A DNA stretch of 17,513 nucleotides from JAKBCQ01 sp021807585 (GTDB taxonomy: Bacteria; Planctomycetota; Planctomycetia; Isosphaerales; Isosphaeraceae). Each line of letters begins with the position of its first letter. Position 1 is the first letter of the stretch. A program made the position numbers and the translations under genes. Of this stretch, positions 1 to 7,984 are shown piece after piece. The stretch is from the NCBI GenBank assembly GCA_027325115.1, contig DAHWFG010000210.1, positions 1 to 17,513 of the forward strand, read 5' to 3'. The notes beneath the pieces are model-generated. The model was not told the origin of the DNA and searched no databases. It saw only the letters and a program-made list of their open reading frames with translations.

Positions 1-1126
1 GAACGATCCAGAAAACCAGATAACGATAATTGTCTGAACCAAAAATATTACGATTTACCAAAAACGCCCCCGTCGCGGCGATCGAAGCGATCATAAGCCC
101 CCCGAGCGTCGCGGCCGCGGGAACCGCGAGACGGAGGCGAAAGCCCTCGATTATCAAACTTACAATTGATAATAAAAATACAAGCATATAGAAACAGGCG
201 ATCGCGATATCGAACGAATTCACCCGCGGTGTTTTGTCGAACAACCGGACTCCCTGCACCTCGTCGATTTTGGGGTGAGCAGCGAACGTGCGGAGATCGC
301 GTCCCGAGACGAGTCGAGGGATGCAATCGAGCGCCAGGATTCGCGCGTGATCGACGAGCGCGGAGCGATCGAAGATCATCTGAAATTGCCCTGGGTAAGC
401 GTCGTAAGGGTCGATCCGGTCGCCGAGTTCGCGGGGCGAATCGCCGAGAGCGAATCCAAGCGTGAAAACGAGCCCCGCAATCGCTCCCGAACGCGACAAG
501 CCGCGTGCGACCCACGCCGTGATCGCCGCGGGAACGACGCCTATGAGTGATAACAAGAACATCCGATCGGTATAGAATCCGAGCCCGCACCAGGCGCCGA
601 ATGCGAACGATCGGAGCGCGCCTCCGCGAGCGAGCGTTTGATGCATCAAATAAAACGCCGCGGCGTGCCACGCGACCGCCGGCAAATGCCCTCCCGTGAT
701 TCGTCCCGAAAGCCAAACGACTCCGGGCGAGCCGAAAGCGAGCGGGACGAGGCTCCAGATCGCGACCGAATCGCCGCACAAGGCTCGGGTCAATAAAAAG
801 ATTGCGACGATCGTCAGGCTGAACGCGATCGCGCCGCCGCTCACCAATGTTTCAGGATTCGATCCCCATACAAGCGCTTGTGGAAACGAGAGAAACGCCG
901 CGGTGATCCCCACGTGAGGCGTTCCCGGATAATGCCAACGAAGTCCGCCGCGGGTCAGCTCTCGTAATACGAGCCCGTCGATCGCCAGGTCGCTATCAAG
1001 ATGTTTGGATGCGTGAATAATCAGCGGAACCCGCGCCGCGTTCGCCCAAGCGAGAGCGAAACCAAGTACAATCCAGGGATAAAATCGTGAGCGATCACTT
1101 TCAGATTCGGATCGGGAAGAAATCAT
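1..1126 (-). CDS. polytopic membrane protein, GT-C-like, 3' end cut by window edge
   Basis: The frame reading leftward from the ATG at 1126 stays open to the window edge, giving 375 codons with no stop. The protein begins MISSRSESESDRSRFYPWIV and carries many hydrophobic segments: about residues 13-30, then LVSGGAIAFSLTIVAIFLL, a segment near VWLSG, MFLLSLIGVVPAAITAWVA, IAIACFYMLVFLLSIVSLII and AAATLGGLMIASIAATGAFL. The first extramembrane loop holds acidic residues (LDSDLAIDG) followed by WHYPGTPH, and the end of the visible part reads NYRYLVFW. This layout (acidic residues in loop 1, many helices) resembles GT-C membrane glycosyltransferases of the ArnT/PMT type, but that is an inference and the C-terminal half is missing. 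No strong ribosome site precedes the ATG, and the frame is open further upstream without another good start. It starts 58 bp after the radical SAM gene on the same strand, so the two may be co-transcribed. I am confident that it is a real membrane protein gene and unsure of its function. Confidence 0.75.
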   Translation of the reverse strand, partial: MISSRSESESDRSRFYPWIVLGFALAWANAARVPLIIHASKHLDSDLAIDGLVLRELTRGGLRWHYPGTPHVGITAAFLSFPQALVWGSNPETLVSGGAIAFSLTIVAIFLLTRALCGDSVAIWSLVPLAFGSPGVVWLSGRITGGHLPAVAWHAAAFYLMHQTLARGGALRSFAFGAWCGLGFYTDRMFLLSLIGVVPAAITAWVARGLSRSGAIAGLVFTLGFALGDSPRELGDRIDPYDAYPGQFQMIFDRSALVDHARILALDCIPRLVSGRDLRTFAAHPKIDEVQGVRLFDKTPRVNSFDIAIACFYMLVFLLSIVSLIIEGFRLRLAVPAAATLGGLMIASIAATGAFLVNRNIFGSDNYRYLVFWIV

Positions 1127-1184
1127 GGATCGCGTACGACGCCTCGCTGGATCATATGGTGTTTGATCGAACGGATCGGAGCGT

Positions 1185-2981
1185 TTAAATCGCGCCCGCG
1201 AGCGCCTCGAGCTGATGAACCGACCGGGTCTGCTCTTTGGCGAGATACGGACGCCCGTATTTGATCAGGATATGATCCCACGGCAAGAATTCGTCGAGTT
1301 TGCGTTCACGTTCGCGGTAACTCTCGACGTCGATACCGAGTTCGTCGAAGACGCGGCGCCAAACGTCGGGCTTGAAGTATTCGGTCCACGCGTCGAGACG
1401 GCATCCCGCGCGCCACGCGGCTTCGATCGCGGCCGCGACTCGTCGATCGCCGCGGGTCATGATCCCTTCGAGCATGCTTGTTTCAATATCATGACATTTG
1501 ATTGTTACCGATTTAAGCCGCACTTTTGATCGAAGGTATTTATGCGCCCAGCGAAAATACGAAGCGTCGCGCATCGCGTTCCACTGATACGGGGTGTGCG
1601 GTTTGGGGACGAAGTTCGAGACGCTCGCGGTGACTTCGGCGTACTTTCCCGTCTCGCGCTTGCCGATCGTGGCGATCGTCTCGGCCATTTCAATGATCCC
1701 GTCGAGATCGACGGGGCGTTCCCCAGGCAAGCCGCACATGAAATACAGTTTGACCTTGCGCTTGCCGTACCGAAACGCCTCGGCCACTCCTTCATAAAGG
1801 TCTTTGTTGTCGATCGGTTTGCGGATTTGTTCGCGCATGTCGTCGCGGGCGACCTCGGGGGCGAGCGTCAATCCGCCGCGACGAACCTCGTCGAGGAGCG
1901 CCGGAATCTTTTTGAGCATCTCGGTGATCCGCAGGCTCGGCAACGAAATCTTCACCCCCAGCGGCGTGAAAACCTCGCTCATCCGCGTGACGAGCCGCTC
2001 GAACTCGGGATAATCGCTCGTAGAAAGTGAAAGTAGGCTAATTTCATCATATCCAGTGGATCGGTAACTTTCGAGAGCGGATTGGACGATCGTCTCGACC
2101 TCGCGGACGCGGATCGGCCGTTTGATGACGGTGCTTTGGCAGAACCTGCAAAGCCACGGGCAGCCGCGCATGATCTCGATCGCGATCCGGTCGTGCGCCG
2201 TTTCGATGAGCGGGACGACGGGATTCACTGGCAACGGGAGAGCGTCGAGCGAGTCGACGACGCACGCGCGGATCTCGGCGGGAACGTCGTCGCGGGTTCG
2301 ATTGTAACCCGTCAGAACGCCCGCCGCGTCGTACGTCGGTTCGTAAAAGCGGGGGACGTACGCCCAATAGAACCGCGCCGCGAGCTCGGCGAGCTTGTCC
2401 TCACGCGTCGTCGAATCGTCGCGTTTGAGCTCTTTCCACGCCTTGCAAAGATCGGGAAGGCTCGGCTCGCCGTCGCCGATGACGAACAGATCGATGAAGG
2501 GCGCGAGCAGCTCGGGATTTTGGGCGCACGGGCCGCCGGCGATCACGAGCGGGTCGGCGTCGCCGCGGTCGATCGCATGGAGCGGAATCCCTCCCAGGTC
2601 GAGGATCGTCAAAACATTCACGTAGCTGATCTCATATTGAAGCGTAAACCCGACGACGTCGAATTCATTGAGCGGAGTGAACGTTTCGAGCGAATAAAGC
2701 GGAAGAGCATGCTTGCGCAATTCGGCTTCAAAATCCGGGAGGGGGTGGAAGACGCGTTCGCACGCCCAACCCGCGTCGTTCATGATGCTGTAAAGGACCT
2801 GGAGTCCGTGATGGCTCATGCCGATCGTGTACGCATCGGGAAACGCCAGGCAAAGCGACCCGCGTGCGAGCCGATGATCCTTGACGACGCTGTTCCGTTC
2901 CCCTCCCAAATATTGTGCGGGGGCTTGCACATTGGGAAGCACTTCGGCGACGATCCGGTCTTTAAGCAATGCATTTCGCAT
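1185..2981 (-). CDS. TIGR03960-family B12-binding-like radical SAM protein
   Basis: This is a radical SAM protein of 598 residues if started at the ATG at 2981 (MRNALLKDRIVAEVLPNVQ). Residues about 40-175 form the cobalamin-binding-like Rossmann region (FPDAYTIGMSHHGLQVLY, DVVGFTLQYEISY, LVIAGGPCAQNPE, LFVIGDGEPS). The [4Fe-4S]/SAM motif CxxxCxxC is C274, C278 and C281 in RGCPWLCRFCQ. The C-terminal part (LEGIMTRGDRRVAAAIEAAW, then LPWDHI) matches my recollection of the family described as TIGR03960. Members are often fused to or next to a DUF2344 protein; no such domain or neighbour is seen here. The family's substrate is not established to my knowledge. The frame is open for another 100 codons upstream, to about 3281, but that part has no family-like sequence, so the 2981 start is preferred even though only a weak GGAA lies before it. 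Family confidence is high, exact start moderate. Confidence 0.9.
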   Translation of the reverse strand: MRNALLKDRIVAEVLPNVQAPAQYLGGERNSVVKDHRLARGSLCLAFPDAYTIGMSHHGLQVLYSIMNDAGWACERVFHPLPDFEAELRKHALPLYSLETFTPLNEFDVVGFTLQYEISYVNVLTILDLGGIPLHAIDRGDADPLVIAGGPCAQNPELLAPFIDLFVIGDGEPSLPDLCKAWKELKRDDSTTREDKLAELAARFYWAYVPRFYEPTYDAAGVLTGYNRTRDDVPAEIRACVVDSLDALPLPVNPVVPLIETAHDRIAIEIMRGCPWLCRFCQSTVIKRPIRVREVETIVQSALESYRSTGYDEISLLSLSTSDYPEFERLVTRMSEVFTPLGVKISLPSLRITEMLKKIPALLDEVRRGGLTLAPEVARDDMREQIRKPIDNKDLYEGVAEAFRYGKRKVKLYFMCGLPGERPVDLDGIIEMAETIATIGKRETGKYAEVTASVSNFVPKPHTPYQWNAMRDASYFRWAHKYLRSKVRLKSVTIKCHDIETSMLEGIMTRGDRRVAAAIEAAWRAGCRLDAWTEYFKPDVWRRVFDELGIDVESYRERERKLDEFLPWDHILIKYGRPYLAKEQTRSVHQLEALAGAI

Positions 2982-3093
2982 GGGATATCGATTCCGTCCG
3001 ACCGCGTGTCGGCGCCCCTTATGAAACGTCTTGTCCGAGGAAACGTCCTCGAAATGATAACAACCGATCTTACTCGCGGGGCGGAACGCGAGG

Positions 3094-3107
3094 GAAGATC
3101 GATCTTC
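3094..3107. repeat. 14 bp perfect palindrome in divergent spacer
   Basis: GAAGATCGATCTTC reads identically on both strands. It sits 113 bp upstream of the chosen radical SAM start and about 330 bp upstream of the acyl ligase start. It could be a dimeric regulator site or a chance product of the local GATC-rich composition. There is no second copy nearby to support an operator. Confidence 0.4.
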
Positions 3108-3423
3108 TCTCGAATCGGACGAACGGTCGAACCCGCCGAGGCGATTCATCAAAACGCTATTTGTGCATAAATAATAATCGATCATATCACTTATCTGTCT
3201 ATGATTGAGGTTTATCTCCGGCGAATCGTCTTCCGGGTGGCCGAATCTTCGAGCGAACCGTATAACAAAGAATAATAACATGATTGTATGACTGAATGCG
3301 GATCGGCGACGGGGATTCGAATCGCGGCGTTTCCAAGTTCACCGCTGATCGATATCCTCTTTTGCTGGAATCGATTACATTCCACATCGTTCGCGAACGA
3401 GCGATCCGATCGAAGGCTTGAGC

Positions 3424-3429
3424 GAGGGA
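3424..3429 (+). promoter_or_regulatory. Shine-Dalgarno GAGGGA deciding the acyl ligase start
   Basis: GAGGGA ends 6 nt before the ATG at 3436. This supports that ATG over the in-frame TTG at 3418, which would place the purine run inside the coding region. Confidence 0.7.
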
Positions 3430-3435
3430 TGTGCG

Positions 3436-5142
3436 ATGAGTATCGAGACCGGAATCAACGCGGAAACGACCGCGTCGTCGGCGATGTTCGAGGATCTTGA
3501 ACGGCCCGATCTCCCCTTTCCGCCGTTGCCGGACAATTGGACGTCGCTTGCATCGGCGTTCGTCCGTTCGGCGCGATCGCGTTCCCAAAAGATCGCGCTC
3601 GTCGACAGTACCAAGGCTTCGCTCACTTACGGCGACGCCTTATTACGCGCGGTCGCGCTCGGCAGGGTGATCGCCCGCACGGTGAAAGACGATCCGTATA
3701 TCGGCGTCTTCTTGCCGCCGACCGTCGCCGCGGCGGTCGCCAACATCGCAATCACTTTGTTGGGAAAAATACCCGTCAATCTCAATTACACGTCGAGCAA
3801 GAAGATCGTCGATTCGTCGATCGAGCAGTGCGGTATCAAGCATGTTTTGACGTCTCAAAAAATCCTCGATCGCGCCAAGTTCGAGCCCGCGGCGAACGTC
3901 GTTCGGCTGGAGGAACTGGCCAAAACGGTGACGTCCGCCGACAAGATCTTCGCCGCCGTGACGGCCAAGTTCGTTCCCGTCTCCTTGCTGGGAGCGTTTC
4001 TGCCGGGGTTGCGCAGCTTGAGCCTCGATTCGATCGCCACCGTTATCTTCACTTCGGGATCGACGGGAGATCCCAAGGGCGTCGTCCTTTCCCAGCGGAA
4101 CGTGTTGTCCAATATTCATCAAATTGATAATCATATCGAGTTATTACCCGACGAGGTCGTGCTCGGGGTGCTCCCTTTTTTTCACTCGTTCGGCTTTACG
4201 GTAACGCTTTGGACCGTGCTCTGTTTGGGGAAAAAGGGGGTTTATCATTTCAATCCGCTCGATACGAGAATCGTGACCGAGCTGTGTCGCGAGCACGGAG
4301 CGAATCTGCTCGTCGGTACACCGACATTCGTACGCAACTATGTGCATCGGGGAGATCCGGCGGCGTTTCGGACGATCGTGCATCTCGTTTTGGGCGCCGA
4401 GAAGCTCCGATCCGATTCCGCGAACGAGATTCGCGAGGCGTGGAAGATCGAGCCGCTCGAAGGATACGGTTGTACCGAGCTTTCTCCCGTCGTCTCGGTG
4501 AATGTGCCGCACGATCGGCCGACGCGCGACGGCCGATCGATTTCAGGCAATCGTCCAGGGAGCGTCGGAATGCCGTTACCTGGGACGGCGATCAAAACGG
4601 TTGATCCCGACACGGGAGTTGAACTGAAGCGAGGCGACACGGGCCTGATCTTGGTGAAGGGGCCGCAGGTGATGACGGGCTATTTGAATAAGCCCGATGC
4701 GACCGCGAAGGTGATCCGGGACGGCTGGTATTCGACGGGGGATCTCGGTCGACACGACTCCGACGGTTTTCTTTGGATCACCGACCGGCTGAGCCGATTT
4801 TCGAAGATCGGCGGCGAGATGGTTTCGCACCTCAAGGTGGAATCGGCAATTATGGAAGCGACGGGACGCGACGAGCAAGCGGTCGCGGTAACGTCTCTTC
4901 CCGATCTCAAGCGAGGCGAGCGGCTGATTGTCGTGCATGTCGATTTGGGGCGAACACCCGCGGAGATTTGCCGTAAGCTCGGTTCGAGCGATCTGCCCAA
5001 GTTGTGGATTCCCGATTCGGCCGATTTCATTCTGGTCGATGCGTTGCCGATTCTGGGAACGGGAAAGCTTGATTTAAGGATGTTGCGTGAGATCGCTCGC
5101 GAGCGATTCGAGCCCAAGCAAGACCGCGACGAATCGATTTAG
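3436..5142 (+). CDS. Aas-type acyl-ACP/acyl-CoA ligase (AMP-binding), stand-alone
   Basis: This 568-residue adenylate-forming enzyme would activate a fatty acid with ATP to an acyl-adenylate and transfer it to ACP or CoA in the cytoplasm or at the membrane. The ANL-superfamily motifs are in order: the phosphate loop TSGSTGDPKG (206-215), LPFFHSFGF (246-254), GYGCTE (343-348), STGD (433-436) and the C-terminal catalytic lysine in GTGKLDLRML (K544). The stretch SRFSKIGGEMV (453-463) closely resembles the ligase half of Aas (2-acyl-glycerophosphoethanolamine acyltransferase/acyl-ACP synthetase). The N-terminal acyltransferase half of Aas is absent. The start is set by GAGGGA just upstream. ispH follows 191 bp later on the same strand and fabH lies further right, so the setting is compatible with lipid metabolism. 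Ligase class is certain; ACP rather than CoA as acceptor is inferred from the Aas resemblance. Confidence 0.92.
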   Translation: MSIETGINAETTASSAMFEDLERPDLPFPPLPDNWTSLASAFVRSARSRSQKIALVDSTKASLTYGDALLRAVALGRVIARTVKDDPYIGVFLPPTVAAAVANIAITLLGKIPVNLNYTSSKKIVDSSIEQCGIKHVLTSQKILDRAKFEPAANVVRLEELAKTVTSADKIFAAVTAKFVPVSLLGAFLPGLRSLSLDSIATVIFTSGSTGDPKGVVLSQRNVLSNIHQIDNHIELLPDEVVLGVLPFFHSFGFTVTLWTVLCLGKKGVYHFNPLDTRIVTELCREHGANLLVGTPTFVRNYVHRGDPAAFRTIVHLVLGAEKLRSDSANEIREAWKIEPLEGYGCTELSPVVSVNVPHDRPTRDGRSISGNRPGSVGMPLPGTAIKTVDPDTGVELKRGDTGLILVKGPQVMTGYLNKPDATAKVIRDGWYSTGDLGRHDSDGFLWITDRLSRFSKIGGEMVSHLKVESAIMEATGRDEQAVAVTSLPDLKRGERLIVVHVDLGRTPAEICRKLGSSDLPKLWIPDSADFILVDALPILGTGKLDLRMLREIARERFEPKQDRDESI

Positions 5143-5258
5143 AGCCCGATTTTTGCGTGTTGATCGAATCGGGAGTGTCGAGTCGAGGCGTAGCGAGGTC
5201 GGCTCCGCTCGTGGGCCTAGGGGCGGGTTTGGGTTTTGAATCGTCCGCGCGGAGGGGC

Positions 5259-5287
5259 TTCACGAGAAAGAGAATTTCGTTTATCAT
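5259..5287 (+). promoter_or_regulatory. candidate sigma-70-like promoter for ispH
   Basis: TTCACG (5259-5264) and TATCAT (5282-5287) are separated by 17 bp, matching the -35 and -10 consensus at 4/6 and 5/6 positions. Initiation near 5294 would leave a leader of about 40 nt before the ispH ATG. This is a pattern match in one spacer and may be fortuitous. Confidence 0.3.
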
Positions 5288-5333
5288 TTTGCAATCGTTT
5301 ACGCTCGAAGTGGAATGGAGAAAATCGTTTCCG

Positions 5334-6275
5334 ATGAAAATTCTGCTGGCGAACCCCCGCGGCTTTTGCGCCGGGGTGAATATGGCGATCGATTGTCTGG
5401 AACGCTCGCTCGATCTTTTCGGCGCGCCCATTTATGTTTATCACGAAATCGTCCACAACAAAGCGGTCGTCGATCGTTTTCGCGGTCTCGGGGTCGTTTT
5501 CGTCGAGGGGATCGACGAGGTTCCCGAGGGTTTTCCCTTGCTTTACAGCGCGCACGGGGTGTCGCCGTTCGTTCGCGATCAGGCGCGCGCTCGTTCGCTC
5601 AAGGCGATCGACGCGACGTGTCCGCTCGTCACCAAGGTCCATCTTGAGGCAGTCAAGTATGCATCAGAAGGATACAAGATTGTTTTGATTGGTCACGAGG
5701 GGCATGACGAGGTGATCGGCACGATGGGGGAGGCGCCCGATCGGATCGTGCTTGTGGAGAGTGTCGAGGATGTCGAGGCGCTCGATTTTCCGACGGATAC
5801 CAGGCTCGCGTATCTCACGCAAACGACGCTTTCGGTCGACGATGCGAATGTGATCATCGACGCGTTGCGACGCAAGTTTCCGAGGATCGCCAACCCTCCC
5901 AAAGACGACATTTGTTATGCGACGCAAAATCGCCAGGAGGCGGTTCGCGAGCTTGCTCCGCGGGCCGATCTGGTGCTGGTTTTGGGGAGCCAGAACAGCT
6001 CGAACAGTAAGCGATTGGCGGAGATCGCCGAACAGCTCGGCAAGCCTTCGCATTTGATCGACGGGGTGCGAGAGATTAATCGTTCGTGGTTCGACGGCGT
6101 GGAAACGGTGCTGATCACCGCGGGGGCGAGCGCACCTGAAGACGTCGTTTCCGAATGTGTCGATTATCTCAAACGAGTATTCAACGCCGAGCTTTCGGAG
6201 GAGTGGGTGCGTGAGGAGAACGTTCACTTTCCGCTGCCGAAATCGCTGCGCGATCTGCTGCCGATCCTCAATTAA
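5334..6275 (+). CDS. ispH: 4-hydroxy-3-methylbut-2-enyl diphosphate reductase
   Basis: IspH (LytB) performs the last step of the MEP pathway, reducing HMBPP to IPP and DMAPP with a [4Fe-4S] cluster in the cytoplasm. The product has 313 residues, normal for the family. The three cluster cysteines are C12 (RGFCAGV), C96 (DATCPLVTKVH) and C194 (DDICYATQNRQ). Substrate-binding residues are present as H41 (EIVHN), H74 (YSAHGVSP), H124 and E126 (GHEGHDEV), NSSNSKRL (221-228) and GASAPE (264-269). The ATG at 5334 is chosen because the protein then begins MKILLANPRGFCAGV, as in homologues; the frame is open for 59 codons upstream but with no family sequence. A GGAG lies 13 nt before the ATG, longer than ideal spacing. 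The gene is convergent with the membrane protein gene at 6388. Nothing is missing or unusual. Confidence 0.98.
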   Translation: MKILLANPRGFCAGVNMAIDCLERSLDLFGAPIYVYHEIVHNKAVVDRFRGLGVVFVEGIDEVPEGFPLLYSAHGVSPFVRDQARARSLKAIDATCPLVTKVHLEAVKYASEGYKIVLIGHEGHDEVIGTMGEAPDRIVLVESVEDVEALDFPTDTRLAYLTQTTLSVDDANVIIDALRRKFPRIANPPKDDICYATQNRQEAVRELAPRADLVLVLGSQNSSNSKRLAEIAEQLGKPSHLIDGVREINRSWFDGVETVLITAGASAPEDVVSECVDYLKRVFNAELSEEWVREENVHFPLPKSLRDLLPILN

Positions 6276-6387
6276 CGCGCTCGATCGCAAGTTTGACACG
6301 ACGAACATCGCTTTGTCCCCCTGAGCGGTCTCTCGTTTTGGGGAATGATGTATGTGCGCGGTGCAATGAATAATGTCGAAATATCAT

Positions 6388-7287
6388 TTAAACAAGATTA
6401 TGATGTGAATCTTCGGATCTTGATCGGAGAAGATCGTGGTCGTTGCGATCGCGATTGAGCCTGCGGGCCGCGTCGGCCGAGAATCGACTCGCCTGGAAGC
6501 AGATGATCGTCGTCTGAAAGATCGTCGCGAGCCAGGCGAGTTGGAAAATCATATAAAGAAGAAAGATCAATGAAGCTTGCCTGCGACCGAGGACGAGCAG
6601 ATGGGGGGGCCAAGCGGTGAAATCGGTCGAGATCGCCAGAAACACCGCCCAGGTGATGATTCCGACGCCGATACCGGTCGCCGCGACGGCGCGGGCGGAT
6701 TCGGCCGAGATTGGGATCGCGTAATGCGCCGCGGATCGTTCGTCGAGTTCGTTAAACCAATCATTTTGATACGAAGATTTAACGATCTTCTCGTTGATTC
6801 GATCGGGATCGAGCGATCGGACGTGCGCCGAGAGGCTCCACGCGAGCCTGCACACCCAGAGGAGCTCGAACCAGCCGAGGCCGACGCCGAGATGAAAGCG
6901 GAGCCATTCGTATTTGAGGTCGGGGTGGATCGTTCTCAGACCGAGGAGGATCGCCAGTTGCGTACGGTATTCGACGGTCCAGAGCGCGAAGTCGGCGATC
7001 CCCATCAGCACCAACAGCGACGAGATCCGGCGCCAAGCCGGATCGGCCGAAGACTTCAATAATAAATAATAGCCGATAAGACAAAAGACATCGACGATTG
7101 TGGATTCGGTGAAGCGAAACCAGGGGTCGCGGAAAAGCCGGAACGGGAGCCTGACAAAGCCGAACATCCCCGCCAGATCGAACGCCATCTTGATGGTGAC
7201 GATCGAGAGCGTCGTCGCCAGGATCGCCGTAGCGAACCGCGCCGATCTCAACGCGCGAAGACGTCCTTCGTTGTCAAAATCTATCAT
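6388..7287 (-). CDS. uncharacterised multi-pass membrane protein
   Basis: This is a 299-residue protein I do not recognise. It has about six hydrophobic segments: roughly 20-42, 62-78, 86-105, 130-150, 200-222 and 236-262. Between segments four and five is a hydrophilic stretch (about 152-195, including HVRSLDPDRINEKIVKSS) and the C-terminus is short and highly charged (NRDRNDHDLLRSRSEDSHH), probably cytoplasmic. No catalytic motif is evident. The start ATG follows the stop of the upstream gene by four bases, and its AAGGGA ribosome site lies inside the end of that gene, so the two are probably translated from one message. The gene converges on ispH, with 112 bp between stops. The long uninterrupted frame, the plausible topology and the gene junction make a real gene likely; its function is unknown. 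Confidence 0.75.
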   Translation of the reverse strand: MIDFDNEGRLRALRSARFATAILATTLSIVTIKMAFDLAGMFGFVRLPFRLFRDPWFRFTESTIVDVFCLIGYYLLLKSSADPAWRRISSLLVLMGIADFALWTVEYRTQLAILLGLRTIHPDLKYEWLRFHLGVGLGWFELLWVCRLAWSLSAHVRSLDPDRINEKIVKSSYQNDWFNELDERSAAHYAIPISAESARAVAATGIGVGIITWAVFLAISTDFTAWPPHLLVLGRRQASLIFLLYMIFQLAWLATIFQTTIICFQASRFSADAARRLNRDRNDHDLLRSRSEDSHHNLV

Positions 7288-7291
7288 AAAT

Positions 7292-7984
7292 TCATCCCTT
7301 GAGCGATTCTCGGTCGTGAGCGAAGTTGCGCGCTCGATCGTCGCCGCGGGGTGGGGAACCTTCGGCTTCGAGCGGCTCGCTTTCGCCTTTTTGATACGAT
7401 TGATTGTTTTGGTGGACGCCTTCGGCCGGATTGGACGGGGATTGAGTGTCGGTGGCGTCGATCGCCGGGGTGGGGGCGTTTTCGATCACGAGTGCGATCG
7501 ATCCCCATTCGATTGTCGACGCTGCGCGTTCGCGGTCGACGGTGAGATCAATTTGATAGCGCGCCGCGAGCGGTCGCGTTAAGTAGAACGAGGTCTTGAC
7601 GTCACGCGGGTTTTGACCGTTGAGCGCAATGGAAACGAGCCCCGGGACATTGCACAGCTCGATCCTCACGCGTTCGAATTCGTGGTCGATCGGCGGAGTC
7701 TGGAATGTCCTGCTTAGGCGAGCAAGCCTTTGATCCGAGGGGGCGAAGCATGTCGGCAGGCTGATTCGGTCGATCTCATTCGGGGCGAGTTCGATCTCCC
7801 ACCCGCGTCGGAGACGGATGCGGTGAATTTCCGCTCCGGTTTTTTGATCAGGCTCGATGCGCGAGCCGATATTTGATAAGAATGGACGATCGCCTGCGTC
7901 ATGCGACTCGATCGATTCGGCTTTGGTCTGGTCCCCTTGCATGACGATCATTATAGTCGAAAAGTCGATTCCGCGAACGGTCAT
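7292..7984 (-). CDS. hypothetical protein with predicted beta-rich core
   Basis: I do not recognise this protein. From the ATG at 7984 it has 230 residues (MTVRGIDFSTIMIVMQGDQ). There is no signal peptide or clear membrane helix. Residues about 50-170 alternate hydrophobic and polar residues in short strands (AEIHRIRLRRGWEIELAP, FERVRIELCNVPGLVSIALN, RYQIDLTVDR, WGSIALVIENAP), suggesting a beta-sandwich or similar fold. The last 60 residues are polar and low in complexity (SPSNPAEGVHQNNQSYQKG), probably disordered. The start is uncertain: the frame is open to a TTG at 8122, and Met12 and Met15 are also possible; none has a good ribosome site. The next gene begins four bases after the stop, which points to a joint role with the membrane protein. 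fabH is divergent. Confidence 0.6.
   Translation of the reverse strand: MTVRGIDFSTIMIVMQGDQTKAESIESHDAGDRPFLSNIGSRIEPDQKTGAEIHRIRLRRGWEIELAPNEIDRISLPTCFAPSDQRLARLSRTFQTPPIDHEFERVRIELCNVPGLVSIALNGQNPRDVKTSFYLTRPLAARYQIDLTVDRERAASTIEWGSIALVIENAPTPAIDATDTQSPSNPAEGVHQNNQSYQKGESEPLEAEGSPPRGDDRARNFAHDRESLKG
7295..7300 (-). promoter_or_regulatory. ribosome site of the membrane protein inside the upstream gene
   Basis: AAGGGA ends 7 nt before the ATG at 7287 and overlaps the last codons of the hypothetical gene (arrangement AAGGGATGAATTTATG). The spacing is good and suggests translational coupling. Confidence 0.6.

Larger units (their letters stand above)
2982..3435. other. 454 bp divergent spacer between radical SAM gene and acyl ligase
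   Basis: This spacer separates two divergently transcribed genes and must hold both promoters. It is patchily AT-rich (about 3150-3210 and 3255-3295). It contains a 14 bp perfect palindrome at 3094-3107 and a small hairpin, CGAGGA (3036-3041) with TCCTCG (3046-3051), both in the presumed leader of the radical SAM gene. The radical SAM frame is open through most of it on the minus strand, but that translation does not look like a protein domain. I looked for a cobalamin riboswitch because of the B12-like domain and saw no convincing B12 box. I could not identify a clear sigma-70 promoter in either direction. Confidence 0.6.

Noticed and set aside
48..779. Arg-rich open frame of 243 codons on the minus strand
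   Set aside because: It overlaps, in another frame, the membrane protein frame 1-1126, which has sensible helices. The Arg-rich composition is typical of an out-of-frame reading of this DNA.
2082..3170. 362-codon plus-strand open frame
   Set aside because: It is antisense to the radical SAM gene, whose motifs are clear, and shows no domain or ribosome site.
2982..3281. Cobalamin riboswitch upstream of the B12-like radical SAM gene
   Set aside because: A GCCAC occurs on the minus strand but the rest of the B12 box and paired elements were not visible.
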